Source of the DNA: JBAXPV01 sp037132075
GTDB taxonomy: Bacteria > Bacteroidota > Bacteroidia > Bacteroidales > CAIXZF01
Assembly (NCBI GenBank): GCA_037132075.1
Contig: JBAXPV010000011.1
Span: 49,263-113,262 of the forward strand
DNA length: 64,000 nucleotides
Reading direction: 5' to 3'
The notes beneath the pieces are model-generated. The model was given only the letters and a program-made list of their open reading frames with translations, was not told the DNA's origin and searched no databases. Below, in pieces: positions 8,753-17,752 of this stretch. Made by a program: the position numbers and the translations under genes. How positions within the stretch are numbered: position 1 is the first letter of the stretch; each line of letters begins with the position of its first letter.

Positions 8753-8785
8753 TTGATACATTTATAAGTTTTGACAGTATCTTTG
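8753..8785 (+). promoter_or_regulatory. Promoter of the 8806 gene
   Basis: TATCTTTG at 8778-8785 matches TAnnTTTG exactly, with a TTG at 8753-8755 giving a 22-bp spacer, inside the accepted range for Bacteroidota -33/-7 pairs. The start codon is 20 bp further on. Confidence 0.55.
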
Positions 8786-8805
8786 CCACTTCGTTTTAAA
8801 TTTAC

Positions 8806-10065
8806 ATGAAAAAAATATTTTTCTTCTTTATTATATTCCTTCTCAGCGCAAGAGTTTTCGGAGCCTTTGTTCTCATTCCCATGGATGAGACCCAAAAAAA
8901 CCACTTAAAGGCATACGGTGTAGTCTATTGGGTGTTGAAGAACAAGGTAACTGTAAACTGGTTACTTAATTACCGCGGCGGCAGTTTCATGATCAAATAT
9001 GCCAAAGAGATTGAAAATGAGTGTGTTGTTCGTGGCGTGAGCCTACAGGTTATTGCAGATGCGCAAAGTACAGCGATCCTTGCTGAAATCTCAGACCCTG
9101 CCACCAATATGGATGTGATGGAGCTGACCAAGGTTCCACGTATTGCAGTTTACTCCCCACCCAATAAGTTGCCATGGGATGATGCAGTGACACTAGCGCT
9201 AACCTATGCTGAAATTCCTTATGATAAAATTTATGATGAAGAGGTTTTGGCCAATATCTTGCCAACCTATGATTGGTTACATCTTCATCATGAGGATTTT
9301 ACCGGTCAGTATGGAAAGTTTTGGGCCAGTTATCATACCGCCCCATGGTATATTGAGGATGTTAAAACTTCTGAGGACATTGCTCATAAACTTGGATATG
9401 GAAAAGTGTCCAAAATGAAATTGGCAGTTGCTTTGAAAATCAGGGAGTTTGTCGCCGGTGGAGGATATATGTTTGCGATGTGTTCAGCGCCAGATAGTTT
9501 CGATGTAGCACTTGCTGCGGAGGGAACTGACATCTGCGACCAGGTTTTCGATGGAGACCCAATGGATCCCAATGCTCAGGCTAAACTGGATTTCTCGCAA
9601 TGCCTGGCGTTTACGAATTTTAAAATCGTGACCAACCTCTACGAATATGAGATTTCATCCATCGACATCAATCCACTGAACCGTAAAGTCAACAAGAATA
9701 CCGACCTCTTTACTTTGTTTGAGTTTTCCGCAAAGTGGGACCCGGTGCCCACGATGCTAACCCAGGATCATACCCGTATCATCAAAGGTTTTATGGGACA
9801 GACTACGGCTTTTAATAAAAATGTGATCAAATCGAATGTGCTCATCATGGGTGAGAATAAATCTTTGGGTGAGGCCAGGTATATCCATGGTGAATTTGGG
9901 AAAGGAACTTTTACTTTTTTTGGAGGACACGATCCTGAAGATTACAATCATTTTATCGGGGATCCGGTAACTGATTTGAGTTTACATCCCAATTCACCAG
10001 GCTATCGGCTTATTCTAAATAACGTCCTCTTTCCTGCAGCCAAGAAAAAGAAACAAAAGACCTAA
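8806..10065 (+). CDS. Secreted conserved Bacteroidota protein, amidotransferase-like fold suspected
   Basis: A 419-residue protein with an N-terminal signal peptide (about 1-19, KKIFFFFIIFLLSARVFG). Homologues that I recall in Bacteroidota are often auto-named 'asparagine synthetase B'. I see no asparagine synthetase features: no N-terminal catalytic Cys and no PP-loop. What can be seen is a possible class I glutamine-amidotransferase-like layout. A strand-turn GGGYMFAMCSAPDSFD places C226 like a nucleophile, YDWLHLHHED lies upstream, and GKGTFTFFGGHDPED places H375 like a partner base. The tail is Lys-rich (KKKKQKT). It is convergent with folA and overlaps it by 4 bp. Function unknown. Confidence 0.7.
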   Translation: MKKIFFFFIIFLLSARVFGAFVLIPMDETQKNHLKAYGVVYWVLKNKVTVNWLLNYRGGSFMIKYAKEIENECVVRGVSLQVIADAQSTAILAEISDPATNMDVMELTKVPRIAVYSPPNKLPWDDAVTLALTYAEIPYDKIYDEEVLANILPTYDWLHLHHEDFTGQYGKFWASYHTAPWYIEDVKTSEDIAHKLGYGKVSKMKLAVALKIREFVAGGGYMFAMCSAPDSFDVALAAEGTDICDQVFDGDPMDPNAQAKLDFSQCLAFTNFKIVTNLYEYEISSIDINPLNRKVNKNTDLFTLFEFSAKWDPVPTMLTQDHTRIIKGFMGQTTAFNKNVIKSNVLIMGENKSLGEARYIHGEFGKGTFTFFGGHDPEDYNHFIGDPVTDLSLHPNSPGYRLILNNVLFPAAKKKKQKT

Positions 10066-10562
10066 TAAGTCTTCCTAATATAAGTAAGGTATGAATAAGA
10101 AAAGCCGATCGTTTCGTCGAAGGGCATTTCTTCTTTTTCAACGCATCGCCAATCTCTCAGGTTGATTTCCGGAAAAAAGACATCTCCATCAAATGCCTGG
10201 TCTATTAGGGTAAGATACAGTTTATCAGCCATTGGCAGAAACTGTTTGTAAACAGAACCACCACCCATTACAAAGTTCTCAAGATCCGGATCCAGGTTTT
10301 TTAGTGCATCTTCAATAGAATACACAGTAAGGCAGCCTTCTATCTCTTCATTAGGGTCATCGGTAATGACCATATTAACTCGCTTTGGTAAAGGACGTAT
10401 CGGTAAGGATTCATAGGTCTTTTTTCCCATGATGACGGTATGACCTGAGGTAAGGGCTTTAAACCGTTTCAGATCTTCAGGGATATGCCAAAGCAGCTGA
10501 TTGTTTTTGCCGATGGCATTATTTTGGGCAATAGCTACTATGATTGCGATGGTACCAGGCAT
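10062..10562 (-). CDS. folA: Dihydrofolate reductase
   Basis: The 166-residue enzyme reduces dihydrofolate to tetrahydrofolate with NADPH. Seen: substrate and cofactor loop IVAIAQNNAIGKNNQLLWHI, the acidic active-site helix PEDLKRFK, the NADPH motif VIMGKKTYESLP, and GGGSVYKQFLP. The frame is open further upstream to 10610, but the ATG at 10562 matches the family N-terminus and lies 11 bp after the thyA stop. The upstream extension would overlap thyA. It is the last gene of the DUF151-thyA-folA operon. Pairing with thyA is functional, because thymidylate synthase makes the dihydrofolate that this enzyme recycles. Confidence 0.95.
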   Translation of the reverse strand: MPGTIAIIVAIAQNNAIGKNNQLLWHIPEDLKRFKALTSGHTVIMGKKTYESLPIRPLPKRVNMVITDDPNEEIEGCLTVYSIEDALKNLDPDLENFVMGGGSVYKQFLPMADKLYLTLIDQAFDGDVFFPEINLRDWRCVEKEEMPFDETIGFSYSYLTYIRKTY

Positions 10563-10573
10563 GTGAATATATT

Positions 10574-11368
10574 TTAAACGGAGATCTCTCCTTTGATGTG
10601 AGGATGACAAAGGTAGTTCTCAAGACTAAAGTCTTCATAAACAAAATCAAAAATTCCTGTTTTTTCTGGATTTAGGATCATTTGAGGCAGGGGATAAGGC
10701 TCGCGGCTCAATTGTAACTTCACCTGGTCGAGGTGGTTGCGGTATATGTGGGCATCGCCAAAGGTATGCACAAAGTCTCCTGGCTCAAGGTCAGTAGCTC
10801 TGGCAACCATCATCAAAAGGAGTGCATAAGAGGCAATGTTAAAAGGAACGCCCAGAAAGATGTCAGCAGAACGCTGGTACATCTGGCATGAAAGACGCCC
10901 CTTTGCGACATAGAACTGGAAGAGGAGGTGGCAGGGTGGGAGGGCCATATTGTCTAATTCTCCGACATTCCAGGCACTCACAATGTGTCTGCGTGAATCT
11001 GGATTGCTTTTTATAGAGTTGATTAGCTGGGTGATCTGGTCGATATGACGACCGTCTCGGCTTGGCCAGTTTCTCCATTGATAGCCATAAACAGGGCCAA
11101 GTTCTCCGTTCTCATCTGCCCATTCATTCCAAATCGTGACTTTATTGTCTAGAAGGTAACGGATGTTGGTTTCTCCTTTCAGAAACCAAAGAAGTTCGTG
11201 AATGATTGATCTGAGATGAAGTTTTTTAGTCGTCATCACCGGAAAACCCTCAGCCAGGTTAAAGCGCATTTGGTAGCCAAAAACACTTAAGGTGCCTGTC
11301 CCGGTTCGGTCTTCTTTCTCAACGCCATGATCCAGAACATGCTGTAATAAGTCAAGATATTGTTTCAT
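10574..11368 (-). CDS. thyA: Thymidylate synthase
   Basis: A 264-residue enzyme, the same length as the E. coli protein. It methylates dUMP to dTMP using methylene-tetrahydrofolate. Key features are EDRTGTGTLSVFG near the N-terminus, RHIVSAWNVGELDNMALPPCH with the catalytic cysteine, the phosphate-binding QRSADIFLGVPFNIASYALL, and the C-terminal HPHIKGEISV. It lies 36 bp downstream of the DUF151 gene and 11 bp upstream of folA on the same strand. Confidence 0.97.
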   Translation of the reverse strand: MKQYLDLLQHVLDHGVEKEDRTGTGTLSVFGYQMRFNLAEGFPVMTTKKLHLRSIIHELLWFLKGETNIRYLLDNKVTIWNEWADENGELGPVYGYQWRNWPSRDGRHIDQITQLINSIKSNPDSRRHIVSAWNVGELDNMALPPCHLLFQFYVAKGRLSCQMYQRSADIFLGVPFNIASYALLLMMVARATDLEPGDFVHTFGDAHIYRNHLDQVKLQLSREPYPLPQMILNPEKTGIFDFVYEDFSLENYLCHPHIKGEISV

Positions 11369-11404
11369 TCTAAAATTTTCATGCTAAATACACGACCCGA
11401 GCCT

Positions 11405-11998
11405 CTATTTCTTCCTTTTCTGAATTTCGTCCCTGATCTGAGAGGCTTTTTCGTATTCTTCCTGTTCGACAGATTGTTGTAACATCACTTCCAGCTCACT
11501 CATTGTAAAGGTCCCCAGGTCGACTTCATTGGGAAGGAATTCATTCTCAAGATCTTCTTCTGCTTCCGCGGCAGGGATCTGATCTTCGTCCTTAATGACT
11601 ACACCCGCAGCAGAAAGTATGTTCTCATAGGTATAAATCGGGCAATGAAACCGAAGTGCCAGTGCAACTGCATCTGAAGTTCGAGAGTCAATTTCGATTA
11701 TTTTATCGCCATCATAACAGATTAACTGACTGTAAAAAACCCCATCATTGAACCGATTGATAATTATTTCAGTGATGATAATGCCGAATTTCTCTGCAAA
11801 GCTTTTAAATAAATCATGAGTAAGCGGGCGGGTAGGTTTGATTTTTTCCAGTTCAATGGCAATCGCCTGGGCTTCAAATCCACCAATAACAATCGGCAAG
11901 CGACGAATCCCCTCCGTTTCTCCCAGGATAAGTGCATAAGCACCACTCTGTGATTGGCTGTAAGACATTCCTAGTATTTCGAGTTTGATCTTTTCCAT
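11405..11998 (-). CDS. DUF151 bifunctional-nuclease protein with C-terminal UvrB/C motif
   Basis: 197 residues. The N-terminal half (about 1-130) matches the DUF151/BFN family: MEKIKLEILGMSYSQSQSGA, LPIVIGGFEAQAIAIELE, and SRTSDAVALALRFHCPIYTY. After an acidic linker (AAEAEEDLENE) the last ~35 residues form a UvrB/UvrC-type helical motif (ELEVMLQQSVEQEEYEKASQIRDEI). Members of the family have been described as having RNase/DNase activity or as plant immunity regulators. The activity in this organism is inferred, not shown. It heads the operon with thyA and folA. Confidence 0.82.
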   Translation of the reverse strand: MEKIKLEILGMSYSQSQSGAYALILGETEGIRRLPIVIGGFEAQAIAIELEKIKPTRPLTHDLFKSFAEKFGIIITEIIINRFNDGVFYSQLICYDGDKIIEIDSRTSDAVALALRFHCPIYTYENILSAAGVVIKDEDQIPAAEAEEDLENEFLPNEVDLGTFTMSELEVMLQQSVEQEEYEKASQIRDEIQKRKK

Positions 11999-12254
11999 CG
12001 GGGAAAACCCGGGATTGAATTAGTTATTACTGCTTTTTTCCAATGTATAAAGGTAGTAAAAATGCCAAAACTATTTGGTTTCTGCATATCTTTTTTATTT
12101 TCATTAAGGTTCACAAAATCAGTTATCTGCATATATGCTTCGTATGGAATCCAAAGATATTTAATAATTTAGCTTTATTATTTTGTTGAATGTTCCTATA
12201 ATTTTTCTAATTTGCACGCATTAATTTAGAACTAATAAAAACAATTTACCAGGT
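11999..12254. promoter_or_regulatory. Divergent upstream region of DUF151 operon and hppA
   Basis: This 256-bp gap serves two divergent transcripts. For hppA, TTTTG (12181-12185) and TAATTTG (12208-12214) are spaced 22 bp apart and resemble a -33/-7 pair, with the -7 one base short of TAnnTTTG. For the minus strand, TACCTTTA at 12048-12055 is one mismatch from the -7 consensus. No conserved RNA structure was recognised. Confidence 0.35.
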
Positions 12255-14648
12255 ATGAAAAAACTGTTGATCTTATTCATGAGTCTGTTGCTTCCCGTAT
12301 TAACCTTCGCGGGTGAAGCAGATCTAAAAATTCCGGAATTGAATGCCCATCAATCAAATTTATTGATTTATGGATTTATGATTTGTGTACTTGGATTGCT
12401 ATTTGGCCTTTATCAATACACTAAGGTGAAGAAACTTCCTGCACATGAGTCGATGCTGGAAGTGGCCCAAACCATTTACGAAACCTGTAAAACTTACCTG
12501 GTACAACAGGGACGTTTTCTGATCATTCTTGAAGGAATCATCGCTGTATGTATTGCCTTCTATTTTGGTTATTTGAATGGAATGCCAATCGCTGGCGTTC
12601 TGATGATCCTGGCATGGTCAGTGGTCGGAATTTTAGGATCCTACGGCGTTGCCTGGTTCGGAGTTCGTATTAACACCCTGGCAAACAGTCGTATGGCTTT
12701 TGCATCTCTTCAGAAGAAACCAATTCGTCTGTTGAATATCCCATTGGATGCCGGGATGAGCATCGGGGTTTTATTAGTAAGTGTAGAACTTATTATGATG
12801 TTGATTATTCTTTTGGCGATGCCCAGAGAATATGCCGGAGCCTGTTTCGTTGGATTTGCTATAGGTGAATCATTGGGCGCTAGTGCTTTGCGTGTTGCCG
12901 GTGGTATTTTTACCAAGATCGCAGACATTGGATCTGACCTGATGAAGATTGCTTTTAAGATTAAAGAAGATGACCCACGTAACCCTGGTGTTATTGCCGA
13001 CTGTGTTGGTGACAATGCCGGTGATAGTGTCGGACCTACTGCCGACGGTTTCGAAACTTATGGTGTAACCGGTGTTGCGCTGATCTCTTTTATTGTGCTT
13101 GCTGTTGCTGACGTTTCCATCCAGATGGAATTACTTACCTGGATCTTCGTAATGCGTATCCTCATGATTGTCACCTCTGTAGTGGCTTTCTATATGAATA
13201 ACTGGCTCACCAATGTCCTTTACGTACATAAAGAAGATCTGGAGTTTGCGGCATCTCTAACGACCCTGGTATGTGTTAGTTCTATCGTGTCTATTATCAT
13301 GACCTTTGTTGTCATCTACTGGCAATTAAGCGATATTCCAAATAACCTCTGGTTATGGCTCAGCATCATTATCAGTTGCGGTACTTTGGGTGCGGCTTTG
13401 ATTCCTGAGTTTACCAAGATCTTTACCAGTCCTAAATCTGCTCATGTTGCTGAAGTGGTCAATGCTTCCCGTGAAGGCGGTTCATCCCTTACGATTCTGT
13501 CCGGTTTGGTTGCCGGTAATTTCAGTGCTTTCTGGTTAGGTATGGTATTTCTTGGACTCATGTTTGGTGGGTATATGGCTAGCTTACATGGCTTATCCGA
13601 CTATATGATCTATCCTTCAATTTTCTCATTCGGCCTGGTTGCTTTTGGATTCCTGGGAATGGGGCCGGTTACTATCGCTGTCGACAGTTATGGGCCGGTT
13701 ACAGATAACGCACAGAGCATTTATGAGTTGTCATTAATTGAAACGATCCCTGATGTAGAAAAAGAAATCGAAAGAGATTTTCATTTCAAACCTGATTTTT
13801 CACGTGCAAAACATTACCTGGAGGCCAATGATGGTGCCGGTAATACATTTAAAGCAACGGCAAAGCCTGTATTGATTGGTACGGCTGTTGTTGGTGCCAC
13901 CACGATGATTTTCTCCCTGATTTTGGTGATCAAGAATAAACTTGGACTTGAGTCCGCAGAGCAGATTCTTAACCTTCTAAATCCCTATACTTTATTGGGT
14001 TTCCTTGCCGGTGGTTCAGTAATTTACTGGTTCACAGGTGCTTCAATGCAAGCGGTGACTACGGGTGCATATAAAGCTGTTGAGTATATCAAACACAACA
14101 TCAAACTGGATGACAATGCTGATAGCAAAGCATCCGTTGAAACTTCCAAAGAAGTGGTTAAAATTTGTACGCAATATGCCCAGGCAGGGATGTTTAACAT
14201 CTTTATTGCTGTTTTCTCTTTTGCCCTTGCTTTTGCCTTCTTCTCAGCGGCCAGTAAAACAAATGCCGCCCCGGCTGCTTTCTTTGTATCTTATTTGATT
14301 TCTATTGCAACCTTTGGATTGTACCAGGCCATCTTCATGGCCAATGCCGGTGGTGCCTGGGATAATGCCAAGAAAGTTGTTGAAGTTGACTTACACGAAA
14401 AGGGAACCCCGCTTCATGATGCCACCGTTGTTGGTGATACCGTTGGTGATCCATTTAAAGATACGTCTTCTGTAGCACTGAATCCGATCATCAAGTTTAC
14501 CACATTGTTTGGACTTTTAGCAATGGAAATTGCCATTTCTGAAAGCTTCTATTCAATTGCTCCTTATGTTGGCGGCGTATTCTTTGTGATTGCACTGTAC
14601 TTCGTTTGGAGGTCATTCTATAAGATGAGAATTATAGAGCATATCTAA
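12255..14648 (+). CDS. hppA: Membrane-bound ion-pumping pyrophosphatase
   Basis: A 797-residue integral membrane protein that hydrolyses pyrophosphate and moves H+ and/or Na+ across the inner membrane. Signatures: GGIFTKIADIGSDL followed by KEDDPRNPGVIADCVGDN (PPi/Mg site), a repeat of that site near the C-terminus (VVGDTVGDPFKDTSS), and about 16 hydrophobic segments. K533 in AGNTFKATAKP occupies the position whose Lys is taken to mark K+-independent enzymes (K+-dependent ones have Ala). The first site is atypical: ADIGSDLMKIAFKI replaces the usual ADVGADLVGKVE. Ion specificity cannot be read safely. A strong terminator follows. Starts with an apparent signal-like helix. Confidence 0.93.
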   Translation: MKKLLILFMSLLLPVLTFAGEADLKIPELNAHQSNLLIYGFMICVLGLLFGLYQYTKVKKLPAHESMLEVAQTIYETCKTYLVQQGRFLIILEGIIAVCIAFYFGYLNGMPIAGVLMILAWSVVGILGSYGVAWFGVRINTLANSRMAFASLQKKPIRLLNIPLDAGMSIGVLLVSVELIMMLIILLAMPREYAGACFVGFAIGESLGASALRVAGGIFTKIADIGSDLMKIAFKIKEDDPRNPGVIADCVGDNAGDSVGPTADGFETYGVTGVALISFIVLAVADVSIQMELLTWIFVMRILMIVTSVVAFYMNNWLTNVLYVHKEDLEFAASLTTLVCVSSIVSIIMTFVVIYWQLSDIPNNLWLWLSIIISCGTLGAALIPEFTKIFTSPKSAHVAEVVNASREGGSSLTILSGLVAGNFSAFWLGMVFLGLMFGGYMASLHGLSDYMIYPSIFSFGLVAFGFLGMGPVTIAVDSYGPVTDNAQSIYELSLIETIPDVEKEIERDFHFKPDFSRAKHYLEANDGAGNTFKATAKPVLIGTAVVGATTMIFSLILVIKNKLGLESAEQILNLLNPYTLLGFLAGGSVIYWFTGASMQAVTTGAYKAVEYIKHNIKLDDNADSKASVETSKEVVKICTQYAQAGMFNIFIAVFSFALAFAFFSAASKTNAAPAAFFVSYLISIATFGLYQAIFMANAGGAWDNAKKVVEVDLHEKGTPLHDATVVGDTVGDPFKDTSSVALNPIIKFTTLFGLLAMEIAISESFYSIAPYVGGVFFVIALYFVWRSFYKMRIIEHI

Positions 14649-14741
14649 TTTGCCCCGCCCAAGCCTACCCGGATCGGGGAGGGTGCCCTTCTATCAAGCA
14701 TGATCGCGAAATAGAGGGGTGAGCACAAAGTAATAAAATAG

Positions 14742-14792
14742 AATCCCAAACTCTCTCCGACAATGATCGGGGCTGGAGTTTGGGATTTTTCT
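14742..14792 (+). terminator. Strong intrinsic terminator of hppA
   Basis: A perfect 12-bp stem, AATCCCAAACTC (14742-14753) and GAGTTTGGGATT (14776-14787), is followed by TTTCTTTC. An inner CCGA/TCGG pairing extends it. It ends just 4 bp before the -7 element of tatC, so transcription stops and restarts here. Confidence 0.85.
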
Positions 14793-14795
14793 TTC

Positions 14796-14803
14796 TATCT
14801 TTG
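14796..14803 (+). promoter_or_regulatory. tatC promoter -7 element
   Basis: TATCTTTG, an exact TAnnTTTG match, lies 7 bp before the ATG at 14811. Together with the terminator upstream it supports 14811, not the open-frame ATG at 14763, as the tatC start. Confidence 0.5.
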
Positions 14804-14810
14804 CCCCAGC

Positions 14811-15647
14811 ATGACAGAAGAAATCAGCAACAAAAAAAGTGGTAATAAGATGACTCCTGAGGCAGAGATGTCATTTTGGGAGCACCTGGAAGAGCTACGC
14901 TGGTTGTTGGTTCGGTCTTTTATAGCCGTAGTTGTTATGGCAATGATTGCTTTTCTTGGCCGGAAAATAATATTCGATTCTATTATTCTTGGCCCTAACA
15001 GCCCAGATTTTCTGACGTATCACTTTTTATGTTACCTCGCCAGGACTACACATATCGATGGCCTTTGTTATGATGTTATTCAGTTGAAGATCATCAATTA
15101 TAACATGGCCGGGCAGTTCGTGACTCATTTAAACATTTCTTTTATTGCAGGGATTATCCTTGCGATGCCTTATATCCTACGCGAATTCTGGCGTTTTCTT
15201 AAGCCGGCCTTAAATGAAAAAGAAAGAAAGTACAGTTACATCGCAATGTCAGTTTCTTTCATGCTTTTCATCATTGGGATCTTGTTTGGGTACCTAATTA
15301 TTGTCCCCCTGACATTATATTTCTTTGCGCATTATTCTGTAAGTTCATCGGTAGACAACTTAATTCAACTCTCATCTTATATCAATACAGTTGTCTATAC
15401 CACGATTTCTGTGGGAGCCGTATTTTTGTTGCCTGTTTTTATGCTTCTGATGGTAAAAATGGGGATTATGTCAGCTTCTTTTTTGAAGCGATCCCGTAAA
15501 GTCAGTTTTGTGGTCATTCTAGTCCTCGCCACTATCATTGGCCCGCCGGATGTCCCATCTACACTGATTCTCTGCATACCGCTTTATGGGCTCTATGAGC
15601 TCACTGTATGGGCTGCAGGGAAAATGGAAAAGAAAGCAAAGGAATAA
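14811..15647 (+). CDS. tatC: Twin-arginine translocase subunit TatC
   Basis: 278-residue inner-membrane protein, the receptor of the Tat pathway that exports folded proteins with twin-arginine signals. The diagnostic N-terminus MSFWEHLEELRWLLVRS precedes the first membrane helix, and six hydrophobic helices can be traced. The motif around YILREFWRFLKPALNEKERK is the conserved cytoplasmic loop. The open frame extends to 14763, but those codons run through the hppA terminator; the ATG at 14811 follows a -7 element. An insertion between helices 1 and 2 (about residues 60-95) is usual in Bacteroidota. No tatA gene is in the window. Confidence 0.94.
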   Translation: MTEEISNKKSGNKMTPEAEMSFWEHLEELRWLLVRSFIAVVVMAMIAFLGRKIIFDSIILGPNSPDFLTYHFLCYLARTTHIDGLCYDVIQLKIINYNMAGQFVTHLNISFIAGIILAMPYILREFWRFLKPALNEKERKYSYIAMSVSFMLFIIGILFGYLIIVPLTLYFFAHYSVSSSVDNLIQLSSYINTVVYTTISVGAVFLLPVFMLLMVKMGIMSASFLKRSRKVSFVVILVLATIIGPPDVPSTLILCIPLYGLYELTVWAAGKMEKKAKE

Positions 15648-15677
15648 TTTCTGCAGGAATTAACCCATAAGGTTTTT

Positions 15678-17741
15678 TTAAAAATTCCTTTCAACCCTGA
15701 TCCGCGCATCCACAGCGACCACCCTTTCAGCACTTCCAAGCAGCGGGTTCAGGTCAAGTTCGCTGATTTCAGGTGCGGCCTCCAACAAGGCACTCAGGCG
15801 CATAATGATGTCAGTGAGTTTGTCTTCCGGGATACCTTGTTGTCCCCTGACACCCTGGATAATTTTATATGATTTCAGGTCATGAATCATTGAAACGGCT
15901 TCATCAAGGTTAATTGGCACCAGGCCAGCCTGTACATCTTTTAATACTTCAATAAAAATTCCGCCGAGGCCAAACAAGATCATATGGCCGAACTTCTCCT
16001 CCCTTTTTGCCCCAACAAAGAGTTCGGTGCCAGAAAGCATTGGCTGAATCATAATGGCCGTGGTTTCGGGAATTTGAATCATCCGGTCGAATTGATCTTT
16101 TACCTCTTCTGTTGTCTTCACGTTTAATACAACACCGCCAACATCAGATTTGTGAACAGGACCAACGACCTTCATCACCACAGGAAATACTAGCTGCTCA
16201 GCGGCTGTCATTGCAGCTGTCGCATCGGTTACAACGGCTTCTCCTGCCCTGGGAATGCCAGCAGCATCAAGTAATGACTGGATTTCACCAGGACTGATGT
16301 AACCATCTGTAGTATTGTCAATGATTTGTCGAATTTTTGCTTTGTCTATTGTGAATGGGCAGGGATCAATAGTAGCCGGCTTCGGCGTAAAGTAGACCTT
16401 ACTCAGGGCATTTCCAAAAGTAACTTCATCCGGGAAATTTAATCTTCCCAGGGAAAGGAAGTAATCGATCTCGTTTTTTACATTGATGATTGAGGGAAGA
16501 ATAGGGTAGATTGGCTTGTTAGAGGTCTTCATTTTCTCATCGAGCAGCTTGTATACGTCATAAACTTCGAATAAGCCCGGACTGCCGAAGATGACAGCCA
16601 TCGCGTCGATTTCATCGAATTTCTTGTCACAATAATCGATGATGATTCCCAGTTGTTCTGCCGTGCCTGTTGCCAGAAAGTCAATTGGGTTTGCTACTGA
16701 GGATCCGGGGAACAGTTGGGCAAGCAATTCAGCGGAATCAGGTGATGAAATATGAGGAACTTCAAGCCCGCCGTGTGACAGTGCGTCTGTGAACATGACG
16801 GCTGGGCCGCCTGCATGCGTAATGACTGCAATATTTTTTCCTTTCAGTTCACGGTTCATAAAGATAGAGGCTACCGTTGTGAGTTCTTCACGGCCATTAC
16901 AGCGTACGATCCCAGCTTTACGGAAAAGCACGTCAACAGCGAGGTCTGAACTGGCAAGTGCGCCGGTATGCGAGGAAGCAGCACGACTTCCGGCAGAGGA
17001 ACTTCCGGCTTTGACAGCAGCAATTTTGCAACCCTTGCGGATCAATGATGCAGCATGTTTCAGAAGTTTCTGAGGTTTGTTGATGCTTTCAACATAGAGC
17101 AACTTAACTCTGGAACTGGTTTTTGGATCGAAACTCTCGTCGAGGTATTCCAGGACATCTTCAACACCTAATTGTGCGCTGTTCCCGACAGAAAACACAC
17201 TGTTGAACGTCAAGCCTTTGGGCATCCCGCTTTCGATGATAAATACGGCAGTAGCTCCTGATCCTGAGATAAAGTCACAGCCTTTGGGATCTACTTTTGG
17301 GATGGGAGTGGTAAATATCCCATTAAAATGTGTGGTGAGCACGCCAATACAGTTCGGTCCGATGAGCGATCCATTTACCCGGTCGATTGTCTCAACGATT
17401 TGTCTTTCTAGTTCAGCCCCTGCTTCGTTTTCTTCATGAAACCCAGCACTTAGGATAATAAAGGCTTTTGTGCCTTTCGTATTCGCAAGAATTTCTACGG
17501 CTTCAGGGCAAAAGCGGGCAGCAATAGCAAGGATTGCCAAATCGACTTGCTGAAGATCTGCCGTGTTTTTATAGCTTTTAATTCCCTGGACTTCAGATTC
17601 TTTCAGGTTAACAACGCTGAGTTCTCCCTGGAAATTCCCATCCAGAATGTTTTTCAGGATCTTACCACCCGGTTTTGTGGTGTCGTTGGAGGCACCGATC
17701 ACGGCGATGCTACGTGGATTGATGAGTTCTTTAGTAAGCAT
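15678..17741 (-). CDS. ADP-forming acyl-CoA synthetase, fused alpha and beta subunits
   Basis: A 687-residue protein of the acetate-CoA ligase (ADP-forming) family, which converts acyl-CoA, ADP and phosphate to acid, CoA and ATP, or runs in reverse. Order: CoA-binding Rossmann domain (SIAVIGASNDTTKPGGKI, about 10-130), two succinyl-CoA-ligase-like domains, then an ATP-grasp domain (about 470-687, with PVVMKVVGPVHKSDVGGV and ELDLNPLL). The phosphohistidine is H258 in AASSHTGALASSD. It sits 11 bp after uup on the same strand and is probably cotranscribed with it. The acyl substrate (acetyl, phenylacetyl, branched) cannot be told from sequence. Also found in this family: protein lysine acetyltransferases, but no GNAT domain is present here. 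Confidence 0.88.
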   Translation of the reverse strand: MLTKELINPRSIAVIGASNDTTKPGGKILKNILDGNFQGELSVVNLKESEVQGIKSYKNTADLQQVDLAILAIAARFCPEAVEILANTKGTKAFIILSAGFHEENEAGAELERQIVETIDRVNGSLIGPNCIGVLTTHFNGIFTTPIPKVDPKGCDFISGSGATAVFIIESGMPKGLTFNSVFSVGNSAQLGVEDVLEYLDESFDPKTSSRVKLLYVESINKPQKLLKHAASLIRKGCKIAAVKAGSSSAGSRAASSHTGALASSDLAVDVLFRKAGIVRCNGREELTTVASIFMNRELKGKNIAVITHAGGPAVMFTDALSHGGLEVPHISSPDSAELLAQLFPGSSVANPIDFLATGTAEQLGIIIDYCDKKFDEIDAMAVIFGSPGLFEVYDVYKLLDEKMKTSNKPIYPILPSIINVKNEIDYFLSLGRLNFPDEVTFGNALSKVYFTPKPATIDPCPFTIDKAKIRQIIDNTTDGYISPGEIQSLLDAAGIPRAGEAVVTDATAAMTAAEQLVFPVVMKVVGPVHKSDVGGVVLNVKTTEEVKDQFDRMIQIPETTAIMIQPMLSGTELFVGAKREEKFGHMILFGLGGIFIEVLKDVQAGLVPINLDEAVSMIHDLKSYKIIQGVRGQQGIPEDKLTDIIMRLSALLEAAPEISELDLNPLLGSAERVVAVDARIRVERNF

Positions 17742-17752
17742 GGGTTAGATAT

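Noticed and set aside
8806..10065. Asparagine synthetase B
   Set aside because: No N-terminal nucleophile cysteine after the start and no SGGxDS PP-loop. A signal peptide is present instead.
10563..10610. 16-residue N-terminal extension of dihydrofolate reductase
   Set aside because: It would overlap the thyA stop and has no counterpart in the family.
14763..14810. Longer TatC beginning at the ATG at 14763
   Set aside because: Those codons run through the hppA terminator stem and the tatC -7 element. The conserved TatC N-terminus starts after 14811.
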